Below are positions 7,783 through 15,999 of a DNA stretch of 64,000 bases, one piece after another. The DNA comes from an uncultured Eubacteriales bacterium (GTDB taxonomy: Bacteria; Bacillota; Clostridia; Lachnospirales; Lachnospiraceae): contig CASFBK010000003.1 in assembly GCA_949292785.1 (NCBI GenBank), forward strand, positions 62,001 to 126,000, written 5' to 3'. A model generated the notes under the pieces. That model saw nothing but the letters and a program-made list of their open reading frames with translations. It was not told the DNA's origin and did no database searches. The translations under genes and the position numbers were made by a program. Position 1 is the stretch's first letter, and each line of letters begins with the position of its first letter.

Positions 7783-8457
7783 TCATCTCCATTTCTTTTC
7801 CAGATATTTTGCCAACAAACTGATGGGCCAGCAGGCTATAAAATACAGCAGAAATACCACCAGATAAATACCGAATGCCGCATTGGGACTGCTCATTCGG
7901 TTTGCCTCTATCATCTGCTGTGCCACCTTTAAGACCTCCACCACTCCAATCATTAGAATCAGGCTGGTTGTTTTTATCATACGGGTAATGAGATTGATGG
8001 ATAGCGGAATCAGACGGCGCAGCGCCTGAGGTATAATAATGTAAAAATATATCTGCGCCTTTCCCAGTGCCAGTGCCGCACCGCTCTCATATTGATGCTT
8101 CGGGATACTGATGAGCGCGCCCCTTACAAGGTCGCTCATCTCTGCCGTACCCCAAAGGGAAAAAACGATAATAGAAGCCGTCTCTCCCGACAAATCCCAG
8201 CCAAAGGCTCTTGTGGTACCAAAATATACCAGGAACAAAAGCACCATCTGGGGCATAATCCGAATAAATTCCAGGTAAATCCTGAAAATCACTTTGGTTA
8301 CGGGATTTTTCCACGTCATAACCACTCCTATCAGGATTCCCAGCGGAAGACTGATGAGCACTGACAGGAGACTGATGCGCAGAGCCACGCCCAGACCGCC
8401 CAGCAGACGCACCATATTCTGCCCCTTTAATAAAACATCAAGCCCCAAATCCGGCAT
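7783..8457 (-). CDS. HisM-family amino-acid ABC permease (second of pair)
   Basis: 224 residues from the ATG at 8457, which has GGAGG 7 nt upstream; it overlaps the first permease gene by 20 bp. Several membrane helices and the EAA loop (ESGAALALGKAQIYFYIIIPQ) mark the HisM/GlnP family. With the permease encoded just upstream it should form the heterodimeric channel of a polar amino-acid importer. Confidence 0.88.
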   Translation of the reverse strand: MPDLGLDVLLKGQNMVRLLGGLGVALRISLLSVLISLPLGILIGVVMTWKNPVTKVIFRIYLEFIRIMPQMVLLFLVYFGTTRAFGWDLSGETASIIVFSLWGTAEMSDLVRGALISIPKHQYESGAALALGKAQIYFYIIIPQALRRLIPLSINLITRMIKTTSLILMIGVVEVLKVAQQMIEANRMSSPNAAFGIYLVVFLLYFIACWPISLLAKYLEKKWR

Positions 8458-9097
8458 AACGCAGCCTCCTTTCCAGAAGACTGCCAAGTATGGATACCGG
8501 CAGCAGAATCATCAGATAGAAAACTACCAGCAAAAACAGGCTCTCTGTGGTTTTATAATACACACCAATCAAATCCTTTGCCGTAAACATCAAATCCATC
8601 AAGCTGATTGCACTGAATACACTGGTCTCCTTCAACAAAAATATCACATTCGCCATAAATGCCGGAATACTGATGGAGACTGCCTGAGGCAAAATGACAT
8701 GCCGCATTGCCTGATATTGATTCATTCCAAGGCTTAAAGCACTTTCTAACTGCACCGGCTCAATGGCCTCCAGACCGCTTCGGAAGGCTTCCGCCATGTA
8801 GCTTCCTCCCAAAAATGCCAGCCCGGCAATCCCACAATGAGCCGCATCTGTCTGAATCCCGATTTTAGGGAGTCCATAATAAATGAAAAAAAGCTGAATC
8901 AGTAACGGCGTATTTCTGCTAAGCTCTATGTATACTGCTACCATACGCCTTAAAACCGGTACCCTGTAATATTGGACTGCTGCACAGAGTAATCCAATTA
9001 AAATAGAAATAGCAACACCGACAAATCCGATTTTCACGGTCAGCCATGCGGCTTTTTGATATAACGGTAAAGATTCCATGATAAATTCCCAGTTCAT
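8438..9097 (-). CDS. HisM-family amino-acid ABC permease (first of pair)
   Basis: 219 residues with GGAGGGAG before the ATG at 9097. It has HisM-type helices, the RNTPLLIQLFFIYYGLP motif near residue 60, and an EAA loop (ESALSLGMNQYQAMRHVILPQ). It is the first structural gene of the transport operon and follows a leader with an attenuator-like hairpin, so its expression probably sets that of the six genes downstream. Confidence 0.88.
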   Translation of the reverse strand: MNWEFIMESLPLYQKAAWLTVKIGFVGVAISILIGLLCAAVQYYRVPVLRRMVAVYIELSRNTPLLIQLFFIYYGLPKIGIQTDAAHCGIAGLAFLGGSYMAEAFRSGLEAIEPVQLESALSLGMNQYQAMRHVILPQAVSISIPAFMANVIFLLKETSVFSAISLMDLMFTAKDLIGVYYKTTESLFLLVVFYLMILLPVSILGSLLERRLRYAGFGA

Positions 9098-9175
9098 GAC
9101 GACTCCCTCCTTCCTGCTACCATATATTTATGCTTCATTTCTGTTAATGTCTCTGTTGTGATACCATATTTTTCC

Positions 9176-9208
9176 ATAAAAAAACCCGGGACCTCACGGC
9201 TCCCGGGT
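9176..9208 (-). terminator. Attenuator-like intrinsic terminator in the transporter leader
   Basis: A perfect 8-bp stem, TCCCGGGT (9201-9208) with ACCCGGGA (9184-9191), has a 9-nt loop and is followed on the minus strand by a T run (9177-9184). It lies between promoter and first permease. A second CCCGGG at 9289-9294 upstream in the same transcript is complementary to either arm and could form an antiterminator. Confidence 0.75.
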
Positions 9209-9238
9209 AACGACTCAACACTTGCTATATTCAAGTAT

Positions 9239-9355
9239 TCACACAGGTGCGAAACAACGCATGCCAACACACCCCGCCGCATCATATGCCCGGGAATCCA
9301 TTTTTCGACAAAAGCACATATTCTCTTTTGTAATGTTTATGCTATAAAACTTCAT
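9239..9355 (-). CDS. Candidate Cys/Met-rich leader peptide (38 aa)
   Basis: An ATG at 9355 with AAGGAAG about 8 nt upstream opens a 38-codon frame ending at TGA 9239-9241. It has Cys at positions 14, 16, 29 and 34 and Met at 1, 13, 19 and 32, an unusual share of sulfur amino acids for so short a peptide. The coding region covers the candidate antiterminator arm (9289-9294) and stops about 30 nt before the terminator hairpin, the layout expected of translation-controlled attenuation. It would sense charged Cys-tRNA or Met-tRNA and control a transporter for those amino acids. This is inferred from layout only; there is no known family that I recognise. Confidence 0.5.
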   Translation of the reverse strand: MKFYSINITKENMCFCRKMDSRAYDAAGCVGMRCFAPV

Positions 9356-9407
9356 GGTATACGCTTCCTTCTTTAAAAACTTATCTTTTGTTCCAGCTTT
9401 TATTGGG

Positions 9408-9448
9408 ATATTATCACCAATTTCCTACTTTGTCAATAGGCAAAGTAG
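9408..9448 (-). promoter_or_regulatory. Promoter and operator of the sulfur amino-acid transport operon
   Basis: TTGACA (9431-9436), 17 bp, TAATAT (9408-9413) is a near-consensus promoter. A perfect 8-bp inverted repeat CTACTTTG-N8-CAAAGTAG (9425-9432, 9441-9448) overlaps the -35 box and would serve as a repressor operator. Together with the leader hairpin it gives two layers of control. Confidence 0.7.
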
Positions 9449-9502
9449 TCAAAGCTGTTTTTTCCATATCAGGTATCGCCTTAGTCTGGTACCACGCTCT
9501 CC

Positions 9503-11683
9503 TTAGTCTGATACCACGCTCTCCTTTATCTGGTACCACTCGTCCAAAATCTGACTATCCTTTTCCACTACATAACCGCTTCCCCCTCTTCCCTTTACAT
9601 CTTCCACCATACTTAAAATCAACAAAGGATTTTCCTCATTTTCATCCGTTGTAAAAATGCCGAACCACCCCAGTTCTGTTCCGGTTTCGTCGTCTTTGCT
9701 CTGCTTTATTTCTGCTGTTCCGGTTTTTCCTGCCAGAGAAATGCCCTCACGATATGCTCCATGCCCCGTTCCATGCTCTGACTGCACTACCTGTTCCATA
9801 GCATTCTCAATCAGCTGTGCCTGCTCTGGCAAATATGCTGCTTCTAACCATACTTCTCCTTGCGCTTCCTCCTGATACAGAATATATGGTTTCATTACAT
9901 TCCCTTTGTTTGCAAAGCCTGTATACAACACCGCCAAGTGTATGGGGTTTACCAGTATTTGTCCCTGTCCATATCCGCTGTCTGCCAGTTGAATTTCTGA
10001 TGCAATCTCATCAGTATTGGCATACTGAGACTGGGCTACGGAAATTTCAAATGGAAGTTTTTCGTTAAATCCCAGTTCCTCTAATCCTGCCTGTAAGTTT
10101 TCTTTTCCAATCTTTAATGCGGCTTTGGCAAAATAAATATTATCGGAATAAATGAGCGCATTTTCTAAGGTCACCGGCTCATAGTCATGAAGCGTTGTTA
10201 CATGGTAATCTCCCCAGCTGCTATCCTTCTGCCAGCGAAGTCCTGCATTTCCATAATCCTTCTGCGGGTCGATGGCTCCTGTTTTCAAACCGATTGCCGC
10301 AATAATTGGTTTGAAGGATGAACCCGGACACAGCTTCTGTCGAAATCTGTTATAAAGAGGCTGTCTTTCATCTTCGTTTAAGGAATTCCATAACGCTTCA
10401 GACATTCCTAAGATAAAGTCATTATTGTCAAAGGAGGGGGTACTTACCAGGGCTAAAACCTCTCCCGTATATGGATTCATTGCCACAGAGCAGCTCTTGT
10501 CCTCGGAAAATGTATCGTATATTTTCTTTTGCAAATCCGCATCTATGGTAAGCTGAATATCCGCTCCATCTTGTTTTATGGTACTTGCCAGTACGCTCTT
10601 GGTATTTCCTTCGGAATCGGTCACCACAATCTTATATCCGTTTTGTCCTTTCAATTCCTTTTCATATAGGCTTTCTATTCCGCTTCTGCCAATCATGCTG
10701 TTTTCATTGTACCCTTCTCCCTCATGCTCTTCTAAATCCTCTGCTGTCACCTTCTGCATATATCCGATTAAATGTGCGCCTGCCATCCCTAATGGATATT
10801 GTCGCACCTCGGTGTCAGAAATCATGACGCCCGGTATTGATAAAAGAGCCGCGTCCCGCTCTACTTTCCGGGTCACATTTTCGTCTGGTTCCTCTGTCAT
10901 TTGTTCTAACTGGGTCAGCTTTTCCACTGTTTTTATTGGTACAAAGGAATCACTTTTTACCCAGGAAGCTTCCAGCTTTTTCTGTATGCTTTCTTGAGAT
11001 ACTCCCAGAATTTCTGATAGTTTTTCAATGTCTTTGGTACTGTCTTCGTTCATTTTTCCGGGCACAAGTCCAACAGAAGAAGCGGTTCCTTCGCCTGCCA
11101 GAACCACACCATTTCTGTCTAGTATCTGTCCACGCTTTGCCTCTTCCGTAGATACCCGCACTTTATCAGTGGCGGTCAGTTCCGGGAAAATCATGCTGTC
11201 ATTCCACGCTAAAACATATGGATGCGCATCCTGTTCACTGGTTTTAAATACCGTCTGATTGGAAAAGGAAATCTCACCTGCCAGCGTATCCATCTTTACA
11301 TCATATGTTACAAGCGTTTCCTCTTTGCTGCTTTCCTCCACATTGGTTATTTTTACATTGATGTTCTGCGCTTCTATTCCCTCATAAATCTTTTGATTTC
11401 TGGAAATAAAATCCTGGCTGGAAATATTGGCTTTGCTTTCTTCATCCAACATCTGATACATCTTTTCATATTTTCCTTCCTCCAGATAGGAATAGTATTG
11501 CTCTAGCAGCTTGTCTGGCTTATCCGCTTCTTTGGGCTTTCCCTGTATTTGTTCCATAACGGGTCCTATTTTGTTGGAAAGGATTAAGAGTGCAAGAGAT
11601 AACAATAACAGGAGACCAAAGGCTGTACCACCTATGATTATTTTTTTCTGTTGTTTGGCACGTCTTATACTTTTTCTTTTCAT
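9503..11683 (-). CDS. MecA/PBP3-like class B penicillin-binding protein
   Basis: 726 residues from the ATG at 11683, which has AAAGGA 6-8 nt upstream; a TTG 21 nt earlier is less likely. Order: a membrane anchor (about 15-38), an NTF2-like MecA_N domain (about 55-160), a dimerisation domain with RGQILDRNG (about 185), and the transpeptidase domain with SSFK (Ser455-Lys458), SDN (513-515) and KTG (653-655). It cross-links peptidoglycan outside the membrane. The MecA_N domain is shared with low-affinity enzymes such as PBP2a and PBP5fm. Its promoter carries a BlaI-type dyad, so it is probably induced by beta-lactams through the BlaR1-like sensor at the left edge. Confidence 0.9.
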   Translation of the reverse strand: MKRKSIRRAKQQKKIIIGGTAFGLLLLLSLALLILSNKIGPVMEQIQGKPKEADKPDKLLEQYYSYLEEGKYEKMYQMLDEESKANISSQDFISRNQKIYEGIEAQNINVKITNVEESSKEETLVTYDVKMDTLAGEISFSNQTVFKTSEQDAHPYVLAWNDSMIFPELTATDKVRVSTEEAKRGQILDRNGVVLAGEGTASSVGLVPGKMNEDSTKDIEKLSEILGVSQESIQKKLEASWVKSDSFVPIKTVEKLTQLEQMTEEPDENVTRKVERDAALLSIPGVMISDTEVRQYPLGMAGAHLIGYMQKVTAEDLEEHEGEGYNENSMIGRSGIESLYEKELKGQNGYKIVVTDSEGNTKSVLASTIKQDGADIQLTIDADLQKKIYDTFSEDKSCSVAMNPYTGEVLALVSTPSFDNNDFILGMSEALWNSLNEDERQPLYNRFRQKLCPGSSFKPIIAAIGLKTGAIDPQKDYGNAGLRWQKDSSWGDYHVTTLHDYEPVTLENALIYSDNIYFAKAALKIGKENLQAGLEELGFNEKLPFEISVAQSQYANTDEIASEIQLADSGYGQGQILVNPIHLAVLYTGFANKGNVMKPYILYQEEAQGEVWLEAAYLPEQAQLIENAMEQVVQSEHGTGHGAYREGISLAGKTGTAEIKQSKDDETGTELGWFGIFTTDENEENPLLILSMVEDVKGRGGSGYVVEKDSQILDEWYQIKESVVSD

Positions 11684-11743
11684 GGCTTTTCCTTTCTTTT
11701 TCAATTCATGATTATTCTTACTTTGTGCTTATGTAGTTTCTTA

Positions 11744-11772
11744 ATATTACATTTGTAAGATTTTATGGTAAA
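11744..11772 (-). promoter_or_regulatory. BlaI/MecI-like operator promoter of the penicillin-binding protein
   Basis: TTTACC (11767-11772), 17 bp, TAATAT (11744-11749). The perfect dyad TTACATTTGTAA (11747-11758) overlaps the -10 box in the same register as at 2662 and 15449. Confidence 0.7.
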
Positions 11773-11895
11773 AAAATATAAATTGCCGATTCTTCGAATG
11801 AAATTATTTTATTTTGAGCAGGGTTAAATCGTTTCATCCGAATAATGCTTTTTGATTGGTTGGTTCGTTTTACTGTATACTTGATAAACCAGAAG

Positions 11896-12333
11896 TTATT
11901 GAATTCTCTTTTTATGCCTATGCTTCTTTTCAACACTTTTACGAAGCTTCTCTATCTTCTGTTGCAATTTATAAACACGCAATTCATCTTCACTCAATCT
12001 GACAGCTACCTTTTGAAAAGCCTTTTCGTGCGCCTGTGGATCTTCAATATAATGAAAATCAATGTAGCACTGATGACACCAGTAATTACGTATTTCTCGA
12101 ATCTTATTCAATAACTCATAGTCGTTCTCTTTGATTTTTGAGTAACCTAATTCCTGATCCATTTCATGAAGACTTTTGAGTAGCTTTCCTAAAGGAAAGT
12201 TTTCAACATTGGAATAATTATCATAAAACTCTCCATCTTTGAGAATAGAATATATCAACTTCAAGTCCTGCTCTATATATTGAACAGACATAATCAATTC
12301 GCTATGTATTAGTTTAAATGTATCGTAGTCCAT
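11896..12333 (-). CDS. Unknown protein with a HEPN-like RNYWCH motif
   Basis: 145 residues, helical, with a strongly basic C-terminal tail (about 125-145, Lys/Arg/His-rich). The segment EIRNYWCHQCYIDF near residue 85 fits the R-x4-H signature of HEPN domains, which in other families cut RNA or bind nucleotides. I give this as a resemblance only. It lies between the membrane gene at 12362 and the penicillin-binding protein, in the same direction. No partner nucleotidyltransferase is visible. Confidence 0.55.
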   Translation of the reverse strand: MDYDTFKLIHSELIMSVQYIEQDLKLIYSILKDGEFYDNYSNVENFPLGKLLKSLHEMDQELGYSKIKENDYELLNKIREIRNYWCHQCYIDFHYIEDPQAHEKAFQKVAVRLSEDELRVYKLQQKIEKLRKSVEKKHRHKKRIQ

Positions 12334-12361
12334 TTCTTATTTACCTCGGCAAACTGGAATT

Positions 12362-12796
12362 TTATTGTTTCTTGGCTGTGCTCCTTTTAATGAATATAAA
12401 TGTACTTATAATGACCATCAAAATAAGAATATGCAAAATCGTGTGATATATATCGGGAATATATTTTCCTTGAACGGTAAGCCATTGCATTGTTCCTGAA
12501 AAGTATTCTATTTTTCCTTCTAAAGTCCCCGCAATTCCATCATTAAAAATAGTGTACCATTCGTGACATAAGAACTGTACCATAAACCATAATGAAGTCC
12601 AGATAATAACAAGCCATTTTCCAATCTTATCTTTTGTGATAAACAATATTACAGAAACAAAATAGACAAGAAAGAATACTCCGTCATCTTTATATGATTG
12701 AGTTACTAAACAATTTTTTCCAAATGAAACTCCTACCATATCAAGAAAAAACCATATTAAAAGTATCATTTGAAATGTAATACAAGTTTTTTTCAC
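12362..12796 (-). CDS. Four-helix membrane protein of unknown function
   Basis: 144 residues from a GTG at 12796, chosen because GGAGG lies 11 nt upstream; a TTG at 12823 would place that site inside the gene. Hydrophobic helices at about 8-27, 42-58, 65-82 and 115-138. No family recognised. It is 28 bp ahead of the HEPN-like gene and probably co-transcribed with it. A partial BlaI-like dyad lies about 95 bp upstream. Confidence 0.6.
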   Translation of the reverse strand: MKKTCITFQMILLIWFFLDMVGVSFGKNCLVTQSYKDDGVFFLVYFVSVILFITKDKIGKWLVIIWTSLWFMVQFLCHEWYTIFNDGIAGTLEGKIEYFSGTMQWLTVQGKYIPDIYHTILHILILMVIISTFIFIKRSTAKKQ

Positions 12797-12887
12797 CTTA
12801 ACAAATACCTCCGCAAATTCCAATTTATCTTTCTATTTTATATTTTCATTGTAGCATATAGAAAGGTTTTATTCCATCTATATTTTG

Positions 12888-12902
12888 ATATTACATTTGT
12901 CA
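12888..12902 (-). promoter_or_regulatory. Degenerate BlaI-like dyad
   Basis: TTACATTTGTCA (12891-12902) overlaps a TAATAT (-10 like, 12888-12893) in the same register as the stronger sites, but one arm has a mismatch and no good -35 lies 17 bp upstream. Placed just after the stop of the gene ending at 12906. Confidence 0.3.
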
Positions 12903-12905
12903 GTA

Positions 12906-14192
12906 TTACTGCTTTCTGCGGTATTGATATTCCGGTATCTTCTGTAATCCATCGCCTAAGATTTTATTTCCTACATATTGAAAGCTGCCATCCTCGAAAA
13001 ACCGAATGGTAAGCTCATGGGTAATCACTGCCTGGTTGTATAAAGTCATTTCACATACCGCATCTACCGTTAAGGTAACAGTACCATCCTCATTCTCTTT
13101 TATATCCGTGACCTCCGGCACCGAGGTTCCAAAATAGGTGGGCGCGTAGTTGGCACACCCTAATGTCTCCCAGATATAAGCCTGATTCTCTTCGTCAAAT
13201 GCAGCATACTTTCTTATCTGCTCTGATGTTATAGGAAGATATTCCATGATTAGATTTTCAAACTCCTCCTTTGGAATTCCGTTGGGATAGTTTTCTGACG
13301 GAAACTTTTCCTGATATTTCATCTGATATAAATATTCAAACATACCATTATAATCCAAAGCATCCATATTTTCTTTATTCCAGTTAGAACACAAAAGATT
13401 GTTTCCCTGATACCCTAATGGCAGTAAGTATTTTTCTGAAATCTCGCGATACTCCGGATTCATCGGTTTTACCCGAAGCATACTGCTTCCATCCACCACC
13501 TCAGTAACCTCCGGAAATTCCGGGACGCACAATTCGTAGCAAAACCACCCTTTCTCGGTATACTGCCATGCTTTGATTCTGTTGTAAGAAATATATGTAA
13601 TTGCCGGTTTGTTCTCTTGATTCCACGAAGCGCTTGCTGTTAAAACATACATATCGGTTCCGTCAAAAATATATTTTTCCCTTCCAATGCCACCATCGGA
13701 ACGAATTTTATAGATGATAATGGAATCACTTTTGCCGGTTTTGCAGGTCGTTAGGAACGCTTCCACTTTCTCATAATTTTCCATGTTGGAATACGTTTCT
13801 ATGGCAGTAACCGGGCGCTCGGTTTTCTTAATCACTTCCACCATCTGATGAAGTGCTTCTTTCGAAATGACAACATTTGACGCATTGCCTTTTTCTGCGT
13901 GCTCATAGATGTCTGAAATAAGTCCCATCACACTCTTGCAATCTGCTTCTGCCTCTTCTCTTTCCCCCTCATCCACAGGGAGATCATATTCTTTTTCAGA
14001 TGCTTTTTCAAATGCTTCTTCATTCCTGCTGTTTTTTTTAGTGCTTTCCTCGAATGACTCATTTCTTTCTCCTGAACTATTTTTTCCTTCCATTCCTTGT
14101 TGTCTCAAATATACTGCTCCGGCGGTCATCACCAACAGCAGGAGAAAAAGAAGCTTTCCATATTTTTTGAAAAAATATTTTGCAGTCTCCAT
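12906..14192 (-). CDS. Membrane-anchored protein, paralogue of the upstream lipoprotein (DUF6070-like)
   Basis: 428 residues from the ATG at 14192, whose first base overlaps the upstream stop (TAATG) and which has GGAGG before it; a longer frame reads into the neighbour. A transmembrane helix (about 15-32) is followed by an acidic, low-complexity linker (about 35-90) and an extracytoplasmic domain. The C-terminal 150 residues align by eye with the preceding gene: IPKEEFENLIM versus IPREEFEKVIM, and EDGSFQYVGN versus ADGSFQYVSN. From memory this matches the family listed as DUF6070; the function is unknown. Its place in a BlaI-controlled operon suggests an envelope role. Confidence 0.65.
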   Translation of the reverse strand: METAKYFFKKYGKLLFLLLLVMTAGAVYLRQQGMEGKNSSGERNESFEESTKKNSRNEEAFEKASEKEYDLPVDEGEREEAEADCKSVMGLISDIYEHAEKGNASNVVISKEALHQMVEVIKKTERPVTAIETYSNMENYEKVEAFLTTCKTGKSDSIIIYKIRSDGGIGREKYIFDGTDMYVLTASASWNQENKPAITYISYNRIKAWQYTEKGWFCYELCVPEFPEVTEVVDGSSMLRVKPMNPEYREISEKYLLPLGYQGNNLLCSNWNKENMDALDYNGMFEYLYQMKYQEKFPSENYPNGIPKEEFENLIMEYLPITSEQIRKYAAFDEENQAYIWETLGCANYAPTYFGTSVPEVTDIKENEDGTVTLTVDAVCEMTLYNQAVITHELTIRFFEDGSFQYVGNKILGDGLQKIPEYQYRRKQ

Positions 14193-15424
14193 TACTCTGC
14201 TCCTCCGTAAAAGGCCTCCCATTCTTCCTTTGTCAGGCGGTTTATATGCCATGATTCCTGCTGATTATTTTCTGAGGGAATCACCTGATTCGATACATAC
14301 TGAAAACTTCCGTCTGCCAAGGGGCGGACCACTACCTCATGAGCATATACCTTGGATGTATTATTATCCGGATATACTACATTGACCGTAAGCGTTAGTG
14401 TGTTATCGTTGTTTTCTTTATAGCCCACGACCTCCGGATATGGATAACTTGGTGGCTCACAATCATACAGTCCTCTTGGTCTGTACTCATAACTTTCATC
14501 TTGTGGAAAATAAGTTGTTTTTGTCTGCAAAGTCTCACTATCAATACGAAAGCGTGACATAATAACCTTTTCAAACTCCTCCCTTGGGATTCGATAAATT
14601 GCACCCACGCCACAATTTTCATCTGCAACATAAGGAAGGGGCTGTCCATATACTTCCGGATACAGGACATCAAACAAGTCATAAAAGTTCAAATTTCCAA
14701 AATTATTTTCATTCCAGTTTAAAAGAAACATATTATTACATTCATAACCGATTGGAAGCATATATTTCCGGTTCAGTTCCCGGCATGTCTCATCCAAAGG
14801 CTGCACCCGAATAGCTGTGTGCCCGGATGGTCCATCAAATCCGGGCATATGATATTGTTCAAAAAACAAATAGCCTTCCTCTGTATACCGCCATGAATAT
14901 GCCGGATAACTTGTTGTGCTTAAACTCTCCAGAGAACCGTTTTTATATGTGTAATATCCTTCTGTAATATTCACACATCCCTCCTTTGTGGTCAAATCAT
15001 ACTTTTTAAAACCACCATCGTAGGAAATCACTATAATTGTTATATCCGCCGTTTCCTTTGCCTCCACCTGCCTGCAAAATTCCTCCACCTGCTCTGCACC
15101 AGCCATATCAATCTGATTTTCGCAATCAACAGCAGCATATCCCTGTTGGCCAAGCCGATTTATGATGTTTTGCATCACCTCGAAATCACCCAATGCCTCA
15201 TGCTCTACTGCTGCTTTTTGAATATCCTGGCAGGTTTTTGCAATCGCTTGTACATCTTCCATTCCGTTTGGTCTCTGGGGCTGTTCTTTCCTGTTATCTT
15301 CTATGTTTTGTGACGATTCTTGTAACTTATTTGTGTTATATAAGTTTTCCTGTGACTTATCGCTGCACCCTGAAACGCTAAGCAGCAGGAAAAGCAAAAC
15401 TGCTAATCGTTGTTTTCTGAACAT
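14192..15424 (-). CDS. Lipoprotein of a DUF6070-like family
   Basis: 410 residues with a lipobox VSGC (Cys20) after a short hydrophobic signal, so it should be anchored outside the membrane. Middle and C-terminal parts match the next gene (see 12906-14192), including the WRYTEEGYLFFEQ and LPIGYECNNMFLLNWN segments. No catalytic motif is evident. It is the first gene of a two-gene operon with tandem promoters that both contain BlaI-like dyads, so it may report on or respond to cell-wall damage. The lipobox and paralogy are seen; the role is inferred. Confidence 0.65.
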   Translation of the reverse strand: MFRKQRLAVLLFLLLSVSGCSDKSQENLYNTNKLQESSQNIEDNRKEQPQRPNGMEDVQAIAKTCQDIQKAAVEHEALGDFEVMQNIINRLGQQGYAAVDCENQIDMAGAEQVEEFCRQVEAKETADITIIVISYDGGFKKYDLTTKEGCVNITEGYYTYKNGSLESLSTTSYPAYSWRYTEEGYLFFEQYHMPGFDGPSGHTAIRVQPLDETCRELNRKYMLPIGYECNNMFLLNWNENNFGNLNFYDLFDVLYPEVYGQPLPYVADENCGVGAIYRIPREEFEKVIMSRFRIDSETLQTKTTYFPQDESYEYRPRGLYDCEPPSYPYPEVVGYKENNDNTLTLTVNVVYPDNNTSKVYAHEVVVRPLADGSFQYVSNQVIPSENNQQESWHINRLTKEEWEAFYGGAE

Positions 15425-15445
15425 TGTAAATCATTCCTCTTTTAA

Positions 15446-15474
15446 CTATTACATTTGTAAGATTTTAGTGTAAA
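15446..15474 (-). promoter_or_regulatory. Proximal promoter with BlaI/MecI-like dyad
   Basis: TTTACA (15469-15474), 17 bp, TAATAG (15446-15451), with a perfect TTACATTTGTAA dyad (15449-15460), identical to that before the penicillin-binding protein. It lies about 25 bp upstream of the lipoprotein ATG. Confidence 0.65.
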
Positions 15475-15510
15475 AAAATTTACTTCGCTGTATGTTTCAT
15501 GCTTTCCTAA

Positions 15511-15539
15511 ATATTACAACAGTAAGAATTAGATGTCAA
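15511..15539 (-). promoter_or_regulatory. Distal consensus promoter with variant dyad
   Basis: TTGACA (15534-15539), 17 bp, TAATAT (15511-15516). The spacer holds TTACTGTTGTAA (15514-15525 on the minus strand), a one-mismatch form of the BlaI-like dyad in the same register. With the proximal site it makes a tandem arrangement. Confidence 0.55.
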
Positions 15540-15552
15540 GTCATTCGTTTGT

Positions 15553-15999
15553 TTATAAAATCTGCATGATTAATTTTTCAAAAGAAGCGGCAAATCTTTC
15601 GTCGTCTTCTTCCGTTCTCTTTTTTGGTCCTTTTAAATGATTCTTGCCGGAAGCTCTTCTTGCTTTCTTGTTCATATGACGCTCCATAAGCATCTGGTCG
15701 ATATTCTCATTGGTATACCATTTGCCGGATTGATGAATGGCATAGGCTCCTTTGCCAAGCACCATCGCTGCTACTCCGTAATCCTGAGATACCACAATAT
15801 CTCCCTTGTGGCACATATTGACAAGGGCGTAATCTACCGCATCTGCCCCTGCTCCAATTACCTTTATCTCACTGTAGTCGGAATGTAATACATGATTCGT
15901 ATCACACAGCAGTGTAACCGGTAAATCATATTTCTTTGCTAACTTTTCTACGATGCTGACTACCGGGCAGGCATCGGCATCTACATATATCTTCACCAT
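15553..15999 (-). CDS. YaiI/YqxD-family (DUF188) protein
   Basis: 148 residues, the normal length. The N-terminal VDADACPV motif and the VSQDYGVAAMVLGKGA segment are diagnostic of the YaiI/YqxD family, a PIN/NYN-like fold predicted to act on nucleic acid, with no established function. It overlaps the 3' end of the TIR gene by 7 bp (start ATG inside ATGGTGA), so it is translated together with that gene. In most genomes yaiI is not tied to TIR genes, so the coupling is notable. Confidence 0.88.
   Translation of the reverse strand: MVKIYVDADACPVVSIVEKLAKKYDLPVTLLCDTNHVLHSDYSEIKVIGAGADAVDYALVNMCHKGDIVVSQDYGVAAMVLGKGAYAIHQSGKWYTNENIDQMLMERHMNKKARRASGKNHLKGPKKRTEEDDERFAASFEKLIMQIL

Noticed and set aside
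9094-9285. 63-codon frame reading through the attenuator and overlapping the permease ATG
   Set aside because: No good ribosome binding site at its ATG pair; the 38-codon leader frame has a better one. Kept as an alternative within the attenuator finding, not as a gene.
9176-9360. T-box or SAM riboswitch before the transport operon
   Set aside because: No T-box antiterminator consensus and no SAM-I core helices are visible; a leader-peptide attenuator fits better.
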